From Hortaea werneckii (taxonomy: Eukaryota > Ascomycota > Dothideomycetes > Mycosphaerellales > Teratosphaeriaceae), in contig JBAOKB010000020.1 of the NCBI GenBank assembly GCA_037044905.1, forward strand, positions 1,612,001 through 1,676,000: a stretch of DNA of 64,000 nt, written 5' to 3'. The first letter of the stretch is position 1. The number at the start of each line of letters is the position of its first letter. The notes under the pieces are model-generated. The model was not told the origin of the DNA. It did no database searches and worked only from the letters and a program-made list of their open reading frames with translations. The translations under genes and the position numbers were made by a program. Shown here one piece after another: positions 11,232 through 22,484 of this stretch.

Positions 11232-13853
11232 ATGCGCATCCACACCCGCCACGATCTCGCCTACCCCATCACCGTCACCAGACTCTTGCGCGCCGAGGGG
11301 GACGAAGTCGAGGAAAATGGCGTCCTCTTCGGCTACAAGTATCGCGCCAAGGTTACAGTCTGGGATCCAGATCTCCGCGAAGATGTCCAGAAGGATATGG
11401 ACCACTTCGGCGACTTCTCATGTGAGGCAGAGGGCACTATCACCACTATCAACGTGTCAGAAGGCCAGGTGTTGAGAGGCAGGACTTTCGTCGCTGAGAT
11501 CGAGGAGCCTTGCAAGCACGAGGTGCAATTCGGAGGCATGTGCGCTAATTGCGGCAAGGATATGAACATGGTCTCTTACAACAAGACGGTCAAGGATACA
11601 AGTCGAGCCACGATCAATACGGTACATGGGCATACCGCGCTGCTCGTGTCTCAGGAGGAAGCGGGCAGAGCAGACGACGAGGCCAAGAGGAGGTTACTAG
11701 ACACCAAGAAGCTGAGCCTGGTGGTGGACCTCGACCAAACCATCATCCACGCAACAGTAGATCCGACGGTAGGAGAGTGGCAGGAGGACGAGGAAAACCC
11801 AAATCATGAAGCAGTGAAAGACGTGCGGAAGTTCCAGCTGGTGGACGAGGGCCCTGGAGGCAGAGGTACATGGTACTACATCAAGCTGAGGCCAGGCCTC
11901 AAAGAGTTCCTGCAAACCATCAGTCAGTACTACGAGCTTCATATCTACACGATGGCCACTCGCGCCTACGCGAAGGAGATCAGCAACATCGTAGATCCAG
12001 ACCACAAACTCTTCGCAGATCGAATCCTTTCGCGAGACGAGAACGGCAGCATGAACAGCAAGAATTTGAAACGACTATTCCCCGTGGACACGAAAATGGT
12101 GGTCATCATCGACGATAGAGGAGACGTCTGGAGCTGGAGTCCCAATTTGGTGAAAGTGCCGGCTTACGATTTCTTCGTCGGCATTGGTGACATCAACAGC
12201 AGCTTTCTACCCAAGAGACCGGAGTTAGAGGCCAGACCAAAGCAGCAAAAGGCTGACAAAGGCGATGACAAGAAGGATGCCAGCCCTTCGGAGTCAACCC
12301 CAAATTCGTCGAAGACCGATACCTCGAGTGTGCCAGCCCCAAGTCCGACCTCCACCGCGCCCTCCTCACCTCCTGCCGCGAATGGCGAAGTTTCCGCTGT
12401 CGACCGCATAGTATCGATGGCAGGCAAAGAAGGCGATGGCAGCATGGAAGAGAAGACGCAAGAACAGGACAAGATTGTTGCTGAGCAGATGGCGGACAGG
12501 CCACTGCTGCAGAAGCAGAAAATACTGGATGCGGCCGAGAAGGAGACAGAGTCTAGTCCAGCGGCAGAAGCTGCAACGGAAATGCTTTCGGAAGACGGCG
12601 CTAAGAAGGACGAAACTTCCAATGAGCACTCCAAGTACAGACATAACTTACTTCAGGACGACGACAATGAGCTTGAAAGTCTTGCGAACGGTCTTCGGAA
12701 TATCCATAAGCAATACTTTGAGCAGTATGAGAGGGACAATGCGGGGCTCATGTCATCGCGAGTCAGCGAGTTGAAAGAAGGCGGCAATGGGGCTGGGAAG
12801 AAGAGGTCCATCGACGAGCTGGAGCGAATCCCAGACGCTGCGATTATCATGTCCGCGCTAAAGAATCAGGTGCTTAAGGGGGTCAACATCGTCTTCTCAG
12901 GTGTCGTGCCACTTGGCGTTAACATTCACAACTGCGATATCGGCATCTGGGCGAAAAGCTTCGGCGCGAGAATTAGTGAAAACATTACCAAGCGAACGAC
13001 CCACGTAGTAGCCAGTCCGGAGAGACGCACAGCAAAGGTTCGATCGGCAGCGAAGAAAGGCGGAAGAATTCAGATTGTGAATCAGAATTGGCTGTATGCC
13101 TGCTTCTCGGCATGGCGACGCGTGGATGAAGAGCCGTACAGAATCCACACCGATGCTGGTGTCAATGGGAAGGCGGGCGACTTGCCGGACGAATTCAAGG
13201 ATGGCAACGACCAGGTGCTCTCCTCGTCTGATGAAGAGGCCGCTGTTACGGAGAGCGAGACCGATGATACAGGGACTGGCACCGACACAGAGAGACCTAA
13301 TGGTAACCGCGGATTGGAAATCGACACCGAGCTCGATGATCTCCAACAATACGCTCCACGCTCGGCGCGGAAAGATAGCTCACCTACGGCCACGGAGCAA
13401 GAGGAGAACTGGGGTGACATTGATGACGAGCTCAAGGAGTTTCTCGGCTCTGATGCGGAAGACATGTCGGATACGGAAAGCGTTCGCACCGATTCCTCTG
13501 CATCGGAAGGTACGCGTACGCCCTCTTCCAGCCAGAAGAAGAGGAAGAGGGATCCTTCGATCTCTAGATCAGAAAACGGAGCTGATGGAGTCGCCGGCGA
13601 AAGCGAAAGCGAAGTAGAAGGTAGCCGACTCCAGAAGCGGAAGAAGGAGGCGTTGGGCAGGACTACGAGCTTGACAAAAGTCCAGAGTGCGGCGAATTCT
13701 AATTCCGCTAATCCTGCTGTCGCGGTCGAGGAAGGTGGCGATTCCGGCGGCGAAGATGAAGACGATGCTTGGGAAGGGGAAGACGATTTAGAGGCTGCAC
13801 TCGCGGCGGAGATGAGCAAGCCTGATGAAGGAGAAGGAGCGGCGGGAGCATGA
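11232..13853 (+). CDS. FCP1: RNA polymerase II CTD phosphatase Fcp1
   Basis: Dephosphorylates the C-terminal repeat of RNA polymerase II so the enzyme can be recycled; nuclear and Mg-dependent. The protein of about 873 residues has no intron. The first ATG in frame gives MRIHTRHDLAYPITVTRLL, the standard Fcp1 start. A Cys-rich segment (CKHEVQFGGMCANCGKDM) precedes the FCPH catalytic domain with the nucleophile motif DLDQTIIH near residue 166, YYIKLRPGLKEFL and VVIIDDRGDVWSW. After a disordered linker comes one BRCT domain, about residues 540-640 (FSGVVPLGVNIHNCDIG, RTTHVVA, WLYACFSAWRRVDE). The tail is very acidic with Ser-rich CK2-like patches and ends in EGEDDLEAALAAEM, probably the TFIIF-binding segment. 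The long Ser-rich antisense frame here is a shadow of this acidic tail. Confidence 0.97.
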   Translation: MRIHTRHDLAYPITVTRLLRAEGDEVEENGVLFGYKYRAKVTVWDPDLREDVQKDMDHFGDFSCEAEGTITTINVSEGQVLRGRTFVAEIEEPCKHEVQFGGMCANCGKDMNMVSYNKTVKDTSRATINTVHGHTALLVSQEEAGRADDEAKRRLLDTKKLSLVVDLDQTIIHATVDPTVGEWQEDEENPNHEAVKDVRKFQLVDEGPGGRGTWYYIKLRPGLKEFLQTISQYYELHIYTMATRAYAKEISNIVDPDHKLFADRILSRDENGSMNSKNLKRLFPVDTKMVVIIDDRGDVWSWSPNLVKVPAYDFFVGIGDINSSFLPKRPELEARPKQQKADKGDDKKDASPSESTPNSSKTDTSSVPAPSPTSTAPSSPPAANGEVSAVDRIVSMAGKEGDGSMEEKTQEQDKIVAEQMADRPLLQKQKILDAAEKETESSPAAEAATEMLSEDGAKKDETSNEHSKYRHNLLQDDDNELESLANGLRNIHKQYFEQYERDNAGLMSSRVSELKEGGNGAGKKRSIDELERIPDAAIIMSALKNQVLKGVNIVFSGVVPLGVNIHNCDIGIWAKSFGARISENITKRTTHVVASPERRTAKVRSAAKKGGRIQIVNQNWLYACFSAWRRVDEEPYRIHTDAGVNGKAGDLPDEFKDGNDQVLSSSDEEAAVTESETDDTGTGTDTERPNGNRGLEIDTELDDLQQYAPRSARKDSSPTATEQEENWGDIDDELKEFLGSDAEDMSDTESVRTDSSASEGTRTPSSSQKKRKRDPSISRSENGADGVAGESESEVEGSRLQKRKKEALGRTTSLTKVQSAANSNSANPAVAVEEGGDSGGEDEDDAWEGEDDLEAALAAEMSKPDEGEGAAGA

Positions 13854-14590
13854 GCCGTTTGCAATGTCTTCGTTTGCCGGGAATCAGAACGGGCTTGCCA
13901 GCGTGTTATAGCACTTGTTCCAACGGGAAGAGAATGCTCTTCTAAAGCTTGCATACAGCGATGGTGTTTGGCGGCATCACACAGCGTTTCCAAGAGCTGC
14001 TGAGGGTGGGCGTATTTTTTGTGGACTTCGTTCCTGTTTCCCCCCCTTGAGCGGATACGAATTGTAACAAGACTTCCTGGTTCAGTTGTATCAATGATTA
14101 CTCCCCAATATACTGTTTTATGAGAGGCGCCCTCGTCTGTGTTGTTTCTGTTTGTCGTTCTGTGCCGTTGGTTGGTACAGTACCAGATCTAAGGCCTGCA
14201 GGCTGCCTGCAACGTGAACCAACCGTCTCCCCGCGGGGTCCCACCCCCGCATGTGAAGCTGCCACCCCCAGCTCGCATATGCGCCTCTTGCAAGGCTGAA
14301 GCGATGATGAGTCGAGACCGTCTTTCTCACATGCCCCGTCATCCGTTCACTCATTCACTACAGCGTCGCCCGCCTGCGGTCTCTTACTGCGGAGATCGGT
14401 TGAAGTACGAGGTGGCCTCGCTGCTGCGCGTCGCAGCCTACTCATGTCCTTCTTCCGACCTCTGGCACTTCTGGACTTGAGCAAGTCCGCTTGGCCTCCG
14501 CCGCTCTCACGCCTCAAACGCGGACGGTAGATAGAGGAGGCTGTCGTCGTGTACTGAACAAAAGATCGTTCGCGGAAGATTCATATCATT
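13854..14590. other. Intergenic region, FCP1 3' end to F-box/LRR promoter
   Basis: No gene is recognised. It contains the FCP1 terminator region with a short C/T run near 14039, and a GC-rich promoter stretch. Short open frames on both strands lack codon or domain support. Confidence 0.5.
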
Positions 14591-16672
14591 ATGGGAGACA
14601 AGAGCGCCGCGGGCAGCATGGCGAGAAGGCTGGAGTTCAGCGATTTGGAGACGGAGATCAAGGCGGCGATTGTTGACAAGGTACGAAAAGAAGTGCCACC
14701 GGATGCTCTCATGGGGGTTGCTAGACCTCCTGCTGATCAGGAAATCCACAACCGCACAGGTCCTCAGACCGACAGACCTTAAGAGCCTCTGCCTAGTGAA
14801 CAAACAACTCCACGAGCTCGCCGTCAAGCCACTCTACCGCAACGTCTCCCTTGACCTCGGCAGCGGCCACGACAGTCGCCTCGCCGGCTTCCTTTCGCCC
14901 AAGAATATCGGCCTGAAGCACGTCCGCCAGGTCCGCCTCTACCTGGCCAATATCCGGGACCGCTGCAACCAGAAGCGCCAGGCGGACTTCGCTACCCAGA
15001 TGCTGCTCGAGTTCCTGCCGGAGGATGTGCTGGATGAGTTTAGGTGGGTGCGAATGTCATCTGATCCGGATCTGTAAGCGCATTCGGTATCATAAATGCC
15101 TTGCTTCTAGTTGGAGATGGTTGGTTCTTAGATGATTTCTGGGACACGAGTGCTAATGGGCTTTGGTGTTGACCATACAGTTGGTGTCCCTGGGAATCCT
15201 TCCCCGCCGAAAGTCTGAAGCTCCTGTATGGCAGGCAGCGACGGATGAAATGGCTCGAGGTCATGAGTCTCGACCGCGACGTCCTCCCCGATCTTAAGCA
15301 GAATCCCAAGTTGCAGACCGATCTGTTCTGCAATGCGAGGAAGCTTGCGTTGTACCCTGAGAATCGCCAAACGCTCGAGCTCAGTCGGTTCTTTGTCGAG
15401 AAGACGTCGGATAGATTGGAGGAGCTGATTGTGCACTGTAACTTTGACTCTCCGGACCCTCGAGAACACGCCCCTTCGCCTCCGAATGTCATCGATCCGA
15501 GAGAGCTCAACGACAGTGCCACCGGCCCTGGCTTGCTCACTCGTACTGTCTTTGCAGGGAAGCTGCCATTCGATAAATGCACTCCGTTTCCGAAGCTGAA
15601 GAGCCTCCGCCTGCACCGCATCAGCCTTCGCTATTCCGCTGACACGTGGTGTCAGTTTATCAACTTCCACGATATCGAGCAGCTGCGGATTTACAATTGT
15701 CCTGGAGCCGATAGCCTTCTGGGCCAGCTCAGCCGCGCAAACCACCTCCCTAAACAGCTCAAAGCCCTTGAGCTTCAGCATAAGGACAATGTGGAGAATG
15801 AGTGCTTGCTAGCCCTCGAAGGCTTCCTGTGTTTGGTTTCCGGCTTGCAAGATCTGGTAATCGACATGGAGAACATCAAAACGCTGCCTAATGCTGCTGG
15901 GATTGTCCGGCACGGGAAGACGCTTGAGCTCCTGAACGTGCACGGTTCTCAAGATTGTGGTCTTCTTGCGACAACGACGCCTTCCGGCGATACCGACGCC
16001 GAAGAACTGGTCTGGAATATCGACGAGATCTCCGAAATCTGCAAGTCCTGCACCAAGCTCGAACAGCTATCCTGCGCGTGGCCTCAAACGAGTCTGGTTA
16101 GAAGCCCGACCACCGAGTGGAAGGCGTGGGAGAATGCGCTAGGCTATCTGAAGGACCTGGTGACACTGCATATCAGTACCTTCCCCGGCGGGCGACAAAC
16201 GCACTCATCTTCGACGCAGTCGCTCCCGCGATGCGTGTACGAGCAGCTACTCTCCGGGCTTGCGACGAGCATGTTCGACGTAGCGTGCACTACCTCGAAC
16301 AAATCCTCCTCCGACTCAGCACCAGCGGGGGACGATACGGCCGATCCTCCCTCCGTGCAAAGCGACGGCGCGCAACACACGACCGGCAGTCCCAAGCTCC
16401 GACTCATCGCCTTCGGCATCTCCGACAAGATCTACGAGCGCGAAGACAGTCGGAACCAACTCTTATACCTCCGCTCCACCTGTCAGGATGCCCTCGGGAA
16501 GAACGCCATCCATGCGACGCCGATCGGATGGTGTCTACGCCAATTCGTCGAGCCACGATCCGAAGTCCTGGATTTCGTCATGCACCGTGAGACGTTGGTG
16601 CCGTGTCGCGAGGCGGTCGCCGGAGGCGTGAGGGGCGCGTGGGGGGATGAGGATGATTTTGAGATTGCTTAG
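14591..16672 (+). CDS. F-box/leucine-rich-repeat-like protein
   Basis: Three exons: 14591-14680, 14760-15043 and 15181-16672, giving about 621 residues. The spliced N-terminus reads LEFSDLETEIKAAIVDKVLR then DLKSLCLVNKQLHELAV, an F-box-like helix pair of the type that binds Skp1. Further on are irregular leucine-rich stretches (KLKSLRLHRISLRY, IEQLRIYN, QLKALELQH, KTLELLNVHG, LVTLHIST) suggesting a degenerate LRR solenoid. The F-box is split by intron 1, so neither exon shows it alone. Both introns have good donors and a GCTAAT or similar branch site. It is probably a substrate receptor of an SCF ubiquitin ligase, as in the large fungal family of such genes; the target is unknown. The C-terminal 50 residues are acidic and Gly-rich with no known motif. 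Confidence 0.8.
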
Positions 16673-17144
16673 ATTCGGGGGAGGCCTTGAGTTTTGGTTG
16701 CTGGAGAATTGGGATCTTGTTAATATGGAATTTTGAGGTGGATCCTCCTTCGTTCTTTTTTTTTTTTTTTTTTTCTCTCTCTCTTTGATGATACCCATGG
16801 GCGATTTTCTTCTTTTCTGTTTAAGGGGAAGGAGATAGCACGGGGTTTTTGGCGGTGATGGGGTATGCGTTTCAGGCGGTACAGTGAAGATGCTCGAGAC
16901 TGTATTCACGCCCGTCTCTTCATCGATTGGTGTGTATTTAACATTAACGACGGCAACGAAGTTGCAAGTGACTTCTTCAGCGAGCCGCTTGGAGGTCTCC
17001 AGTCACTGAAAACGTACCAAATGCTTCAGGAGCGCATGACATGGCCCCGATCTTCTTCTTGTTTTCACTACACTTCTGTCGGCATCCGGTCGAAAGGATC
17101 ATCAAAGATCTCTTAACATCTACGCGGACTGTTGCTTTCCTACA
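16673..17144. repeat. Intergenic region with poly(T) and (CT)n tract
   Basis: Holds an uninterrupted run of 19 T at 16756-16774 followed by a short CT repeat, just after the F-box/LRR stop codon. It is a plain microsatellite, possibly part of the terminator. The rest is AT-rich and gene-free up to the next ATG. Confidence 0.6.
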
Positions 17145-18209
17145 ATGTTTCGTGTAGTGCGATACGACTACGCGCCCTGTGGCCATCGATCGGCCCCATC
17201 AATCCAGCGATGTCAGCAAGTGGTGGAGCTCAACAATGCGTTGTGTCTTAATGCGAACGAAGAAGACCCGCCCGAAATCGTGATCCCGTTGCAGCAATCC
17301 TGTTCGAACTGTTCTCGAGCTCGAGCGCATCAATTGGATCAACCTGCTTCTGTAAGCTTCGATACTGGAAGGTGGGCGAGTCCACAACAGGCCGCTAACA
17401 TGCCTGAGCACGACGATAATCAACCGGTAGCCTTCCCAGAAACACTTACACAGAGAAATTGCAGAGGCTTGCAAGGTGACGAAGAGGAGCTCGATCAATT
17501 GGCTCTACGAACCGCGTTGGAAGCTTCTAAGCTCGATGTGACGGAAGAAGATTTTCGGGAGGTGATGGAAGCGACGGAGTTGGAGGCCGAGGAGTACGAG
17601 CAGAGGATGATGGAGGAAGTGTTAAGGATTTCTTTTGAGGAAATGCCGGGGATGGGCGTTTGGAGGGAGCAGAGTGATTTTCTTAGACGGGCTCAGAGGG
17701 TCGAATTGGGGAAGAGTAGAGGGATTGAGGAAGCTGGTACGGAGAGGGACGATTTTGCTACGATGTTGGAGAGGCTAAGGGGCCAGTCTGAAACGGCTGG
17801 AAGCTCACAAGGTACTGTCAAGACGGCTTCGAAGAGATCGCCTCGCCTTTCGGGAGTTGAGCAAAGCACACCATTTGCTTTTGCATCCAAGCCCGTTCCC
17901 CAGACGAAGCGCAGGATCGAGTCGATGGCACCCAGCGCGATCTCGGATATGAAGAGTCTGCCGCAGGGCGGAGAGCGGACACTGAGAAGTAAGACTGACC
18001 GCAAAACGATCTCTTCCGGTGGAACGGCAGTCCTTGCCCCTCAGAACATCCTCCGTAGTCCAAGAAACCCACCCAGTCCACCACGGAGTCCGATGGAGGC
18101 AGCCGGGGATCTTGAGAGGGGAGAAGAATGGCGGAGGGCCAAGTACGAAAGAATGAAGAGCGGTCCCGAGCCAGATGGCACGGAGTCTGTGATCGGTGGC
18201 GACAGATAG
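17145..18209 (+). CDS. Cys-containing, UIM-like acidic hypothetical protein
   Basis: A 354-codon frame from ATG to TAG. The N-terminus has Cys and His spaced like a small zinc site (YAPCGHRSA, QRCQQ, then SCSNCSRARAHQ). About residues 110-165 are very acidic and helical, with two stretches resembling ubiquitin-interacting motifs (EEELDQLALRTALEAS and MMEEVLRISFEEM); the first lacks the usual Ser. The rest is disordered and basic, with Pro-rich SPRNPPSPPRSPM and a charged end. No full domain is recognised, and I assign no function. After the TAG at 18207-18209 the same frame stays open for 54 further charged, Arg/Ser-ending codons to a TGA at 18372-18374, so the gene may be longer than drawn. 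It converges with the glycosyltransferase. Confidence 0.65.
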   Translation: MFRVVRYDYAPCGHRSAPSIQRCQQVVELNNALCLNANEEDPPEIVIPLQQSCSNCSRARAHQLDQPASVSFDTGRWASPQQAANMPEHDDNQPVAFPETLTQRNCRGLQGDEEELDQLALRTALEASKLDVTEEDFREVMEATELEAEEYEQRMMEEVLRISFEEMPGMGVWREQSDFLRRAQRVELGKSRGIEEAGTERDDFATMLERLRGQSETAGSSQGTVKTASKRSPRLSGVEQSTPFAFASKPVPQTKRRIESMAPSAISDMKSLPQGGERTLRSKTDRKTISSGGTAVLAPQNILRSPRNPPSPPRSPMEAAGDLERGEEWRRAKYERMKSGPEPDGTESVIGGDR

Positions 18210-18374
18210 CCAGGGTTCGAGGATCTGCCTCGTGGGGACGCCCGGCCTAGTATGGTAAGCGACAATGTTGACGAGGACGAAGAAAATGACGGGTCTGATT
18301 CTGGTGATACTGAGACTATCCGGCGCCTTGAAAGTCGATCCAGTGGGAGAAGGTTCTCTCGAAGGCCTTTTTGA
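18210..18374 (+). other. Possible in-frame C-terminal extension after TAG
   Basis: Fifty-four codons continue in the same frame after the TAG that ends the preceding gene. The translation is coherent in composition: acidic SDNVDEDEENDGSDSGD, then basic RRLESRSSGRRFSRRPF, then TGA TAG. This matches the disordered charged tail upstream. It could be the lost end of the gene after a nonsense change, a readthrough product, or chance. Confidence 0.35.
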
Positions 18375-18648
18375 TAGTGTAAGCTGAGGACATATTTGAA
18401 ATTGCACACCACGCTCATAGGGTATATTGATTACGATACTAAACATTAGCCTTTGGTTTCCTTGAGCAAAGCTCGTCCAATTATTCCCCGGCAAGGGCTG
18501 AGCCAAGGGCCATTGTTTCTTGATCGGAACGTAAGAAGGCCTGCTTCAATCTACGGATCGACAGTGGACCCGAACTTCTTTTTCGACACGAGTGGTGACG
18601 CAGACTTGTTTCAAATAACCCATTTTCTCACGTTCAGAGACCGAAACT

Positions 18649-20704
18649 CTATGACTTGACCCCTTCACCCCTCCATTGTTTCATCGCAAATTGTGGTTTC
18701 AGGCTGACGACATACGTCAGTCGATCCGTAAAGACGTGACTGACCACAGCTTGAAGCGCTGGGATTGCACCGAAGATGAAGCCTCCGATGGGAAAGAGGC
18801 CGCATTCGAGTAGACCCGCAACCTGGAAGACCTGCGATGTAAACCCATCATGCTCCGAGACCTCGCCCAACATGCCTGCCTTGCGCATCTCGTCCTTCCT
18901 TAGTGCAACGCAAAGACGATGGTATTGGTTGTAGCGATGGAAGAATAGCAACATGAGTAGCCACCCAGCCAGTCGACACCATCCGGCAAAGTTGAGCGCC
19001 AGGCGAAGGACTTCCGGCATCATGAATCCAGGCACAACGAACTGAAAGATACTTGATGTTGTGAGAATGACTGCCAAGTGAATCGGCAGAAAGTGAGCCT
19101 CAAACAGCCGCACGTAAAGCGTGATGATGTTCATCTTATGCATCGGTAAGGTCGGTGCGTCGGCGGGCTTTGCGTCTGCCAGAGTTGGAGTCGGCGCTTT
19201 CGAAATGCCATTCTTGGTAGACCATGCATTCCATGTAGGGGCGCACGCAGTGAAGAAAGCATCTTGCACAGCCATGATTACATCTTCAAAGTGCTTTGGT
19301 GCTCTGGCAGACAAGTCGATCTTGGCCAAATCAGCTCTTCTATGCCTGTCAAGCATCTCAATTGTCTTGCGTACGGTGTAGCCGGTGTCGAGAGAGCCCC
19401 ACATGTGTCGCAGCGCTTGCTTATAGCGTGCGTTCAGGCCGTCGAGGTAGCCTTTGAGGCCTGGGACATCACTGCTGACATCGCACTGGCTGGCTGCGGC
19501 CTGGACAAGTTGCACTTTCAGATTGCCGCTGAGCGCGAAAAAGCACTTCAGATACATGTGCATATCTTCGCCGATTGCGCCTGGGTCAGTATCCCAACCA
19601 CCAACCCGATCCACCAGGGTCATTGGCAGGGAATAGACTGAGGTTGGAATGCAGACCGAGGAGCCTGCGTACAAGCTTGAAAGACCGGCGCCTGCCCACA
19701 TCAAATCTGCCGTGCGCACAGGAAGCGGCACACGATGCAAGTTACGGTCGAAAACGATCGGAGGTACGTATATCGACGTCTGGTTGTATTCTGGGTCTTC
19801 GATGTGTTTTCGGGCGATCTGCGAAAAATAGCGTGGCGAGAGGTGAGTGTCGGCTGCAACTTCCCCATTAGCTTTGCTCTTTCTTAGACGGCGCAGCGAT
19901 CGGAACACCACGCACCATCCATCGTAGTAATCACGACATTTCGTTGAGTATCACGAGGATATTCCTTGCAGGCGTGTTTTGCTGCCCAGCTTTCATTGCT
20001 GCTTTTGCCCTGTGCTTCGCCAGGAATGTTTTGCGGATGGACAGTGTAAGTCATGCGGTAGAACGCGCGATGAAAGCTTTCAATGAGTGCTGAGGCTTTC
20101 AGGTCAGACTTCTCTTCCTTTTCTTCCATCGCCAAGTAAATCTGTAGATCATTAGCAGCCATACAAGCGATACAACTCGCCATCAGACTTGCTGAGGAGC
20201 GACCGTTGAACAACGGATTTCCGTCGATCATGACTGTGGACATTGACCTACATGATAGCTCTGCCGTGCTCGCGGATGTGATGCCAACACCCGCAACGTC
20301 TCTTCGAGTGTGGTGATTTCCTCCTTGTATGCTGGCAGTATGATCACGAACATCGGTATCTGCAATGCTACGCTGCCTCTGTCCCTCTTCAAGGCCTGCC
20401 CTCGGTGCTTCTTGGGGCTTTCTTTGATAGATGCTAACTCTTTCATGTGGCAAATGACATCTCCCATGGCCCAGCAGACCCTTGTAGGAAACGCAATCGA
20501 CATGAAATGCAATAAGACTGTATATGCGCTGAGAACAAGCTGCCATGATGTTGCTGCGGCCGCAGAGCCGCTGGGTCGGCTGCTACTGTTCTGGCCATAA
20601 GGCTCGATCACGAAGGAGAAGATTATGATTGTGGCCAGGACAAGTACGCTGAGCGCTGGAATGATCCGAGTGATGTAGATATAAGTGCCGGCAGTTGCGA
20701 TCAT
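18649..20704 (-). CDS. Multi-pass family 2 glycosyltransferase
   Basis: Membrane glycosyltransferase of the GT2 (cellulose synthase-like) fold, about 627 residues. Exons are 20704-20252, 20141-19916 and 19853-18649. Two N-terminal membrane helices (AGTYIYITRIIPALSVLVLA and LVLSAYTVLLHFMSIAF) precede the catalytic domain. The domain has FVIILPAYKEE (nucleotide-binding start), TTMDADTHLS (the DxD metal site, formed only after splicing at DG|CC), GAIGEDMHMYLKC (the ED motif) and KQALRHMWG (a QxxRW variant). Three further membrane stretches follow near the C-terminus. The first ATG giving a membrane-anchor N-terminus is used; the upstream in-frame stretch lacks ATG. Substrate is unknown. It is not a chitin synthase because the usual chitin synthase signatures are absent. 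Confidence 0.85.
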
Positions 20705-22484
20705 CGTGAAAGTGCAGTGCAAAAGAGCGTGTGGGCGAAATAGCGAGCAAAGGAGCGACGGCGGAAGTGTGGTAGACAAATCAGTCGTTGGACAAATGAG
20801 TGGTTTTCTTCTGGCGTGCAAGTGCACAACCTGCTGTGTAGAAAAAGTCGCAGGCAAGGCCCGTCAACTTGCAGCAGCGCAGGCAAGGGCTGAGCGCGCG
20901 GCGCACCTGCGACTTCTGGAATGCACAACGTGCACACAACGATTGGCCCAGAACCACGACGACAGCGGGGGTGCAACACCACCGTCAGGCGTCTCACTTC
21001 AGCATTGGTGCAGCTGCTGGTCGCGAGAAATCCGGTTTGCAGCAGAGCAAGAAACCGATTTCAGACGGTCTCTATGGCCGGAGTTGCTTGTGGATAGCTT
21101 GGTCCTTTGGAAATGATGAAGCCGAATCATCGGACGAGCCTCGCGCAATCCAGACTGTCACGGATCAAGATTCCACTTCCTTGGAGTCGGAGTATCACAG
21201 TCGGGTCACCACCGGAAGGGCATTGGGCCCGTTGCGCTGCCTTGGACTTTGGGGCTTCCAGCTCCCATCATCAAAACATCTCCAAGGATACATACCTACA
21301 GTAGGTAACCTAAAGTACCTAGGTGACTTCAAGTTGATAGTTGATAAGTCGGCGAGATACTTACCTAAACGAGGAAACGGGACGCCGACTGCACCTGGGC
21401 ATCTCGCAGCCTTCAAAATGGTTGACGATAGTACTTACCTCACAAGATTTTTACTTGCGATAAGGACAGCCACCGGTTACCTCCTGTGTATGGGATGCTC
21501 CGGCGAACGTTAAGACGAGACCTGATACCTCAATTCTACCACGGACTCATCTTAAAGCGCCTTATCGCGTGTTCCAATCATTTCTGCGTTTGCATCGAGT
21601 GGTTCAATTGTCCAACGGCTTGAAGGAAGGGCATGGAGAGGAGGAAAACTGCAGTCTCGTCTGTTCAGCAAACGCTCGCACGGGGCACATACACGCCGCC
21701 TGTCCGCGGAGAGAGGCCTCAGCACGCGGGCATAACTTATCTCATACCTTGTGAACATAAGGCAGTCACCTTCGGATCTGTTGCGATTTCGACGCGGTCT
21801 GTAAGTCTACTACCTCTCCTAAATCATGAAACCCATTTCAACTGCCTTTTGTACAGTTCCTGCTCTTAGACGAACTTGACAGTGTGATACCGGACGAGCA
21901 CTATCATTCGCGAACTTAGTTCGCTGAAGTCTATCTGGCCGTCCAAGTAACGATAAGGTCCCTCGTGAGAGAACAAGCAGAAAAAACTCTACAGTACTTC
22001 CCACACTCCTCGACCAGTTCAAAAGCAAGTCACCTTCAGGAGGATCCTGCTATTGGTCTGTCCTTCCATCGGGGTTGAGGCTTTGTCGAAAGCCGATCAA
22101 ACCCCTGCCTTGCAACTCTACCTAGGTACGCTCAGGTTGCTTGCGCGACGCATGTGCGAAACCCTGTGAATGTGACTGTTTCCTCTAGAGGCTTGAAACA
22201 TACTTAACCATGGCCCTTCATCACAATACCCAGTTGGTAACTTGCTCGTTCAGAGGGATGATTGTAGTTGCAACGAGTCGGTCCTGTCGGTCTATGAGAC
22301 TCTCCAGCTGGCATAAGTGGCGCGTGCGTTTCCGAGGTGACGCGCATGACGTTGCCATCACTGGGCCCGAGCTCCGTTCGGTTGCCGCCTGGAGCTCACC
22401 AGCCATCCTAACTCTCCAACTACCATTCGAGCCCTTCTACCTATTCGCCATCAATCCATCAGAAGCTACATCAGACAAATCAAC
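20705..22484. promoter_or_regulatory. Long gene-free divergent region with TACCTA palindromes
   Basis: A 1.78-kb gap between the divergent glycosyltransferase and PEP4 genes. No convincing gene is seen; a 214-codon open frame inside it has no family signature. It contains a perfect 15-bp inverted repeat TACCTACAGTAGGTA near 21294-21308, TACCTAGGTG at 21316-21325 and the palindrome TACCTAGGTA at 22119-22128. The part close to PEP4 is pyrimidine-rich, as in strong fungal promoters. Confidence 0.5.

Noticed and set aside
13082..13993. Long Ser-rich open frame antisense to the FCP1 tail (about 300 codons)
   Set aside because: It mirrors the acidic Glu/Asp/Ser codons of FCP1. No ATG context, domain or conservation signal was seen.
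20869..21513. 214-codon open frame between the glycosyltransferase and PEP4
   Set aside because: Composition is irregular, no domain is visible, and it contains the palindromic TACCTA elements; treated as intergenic.
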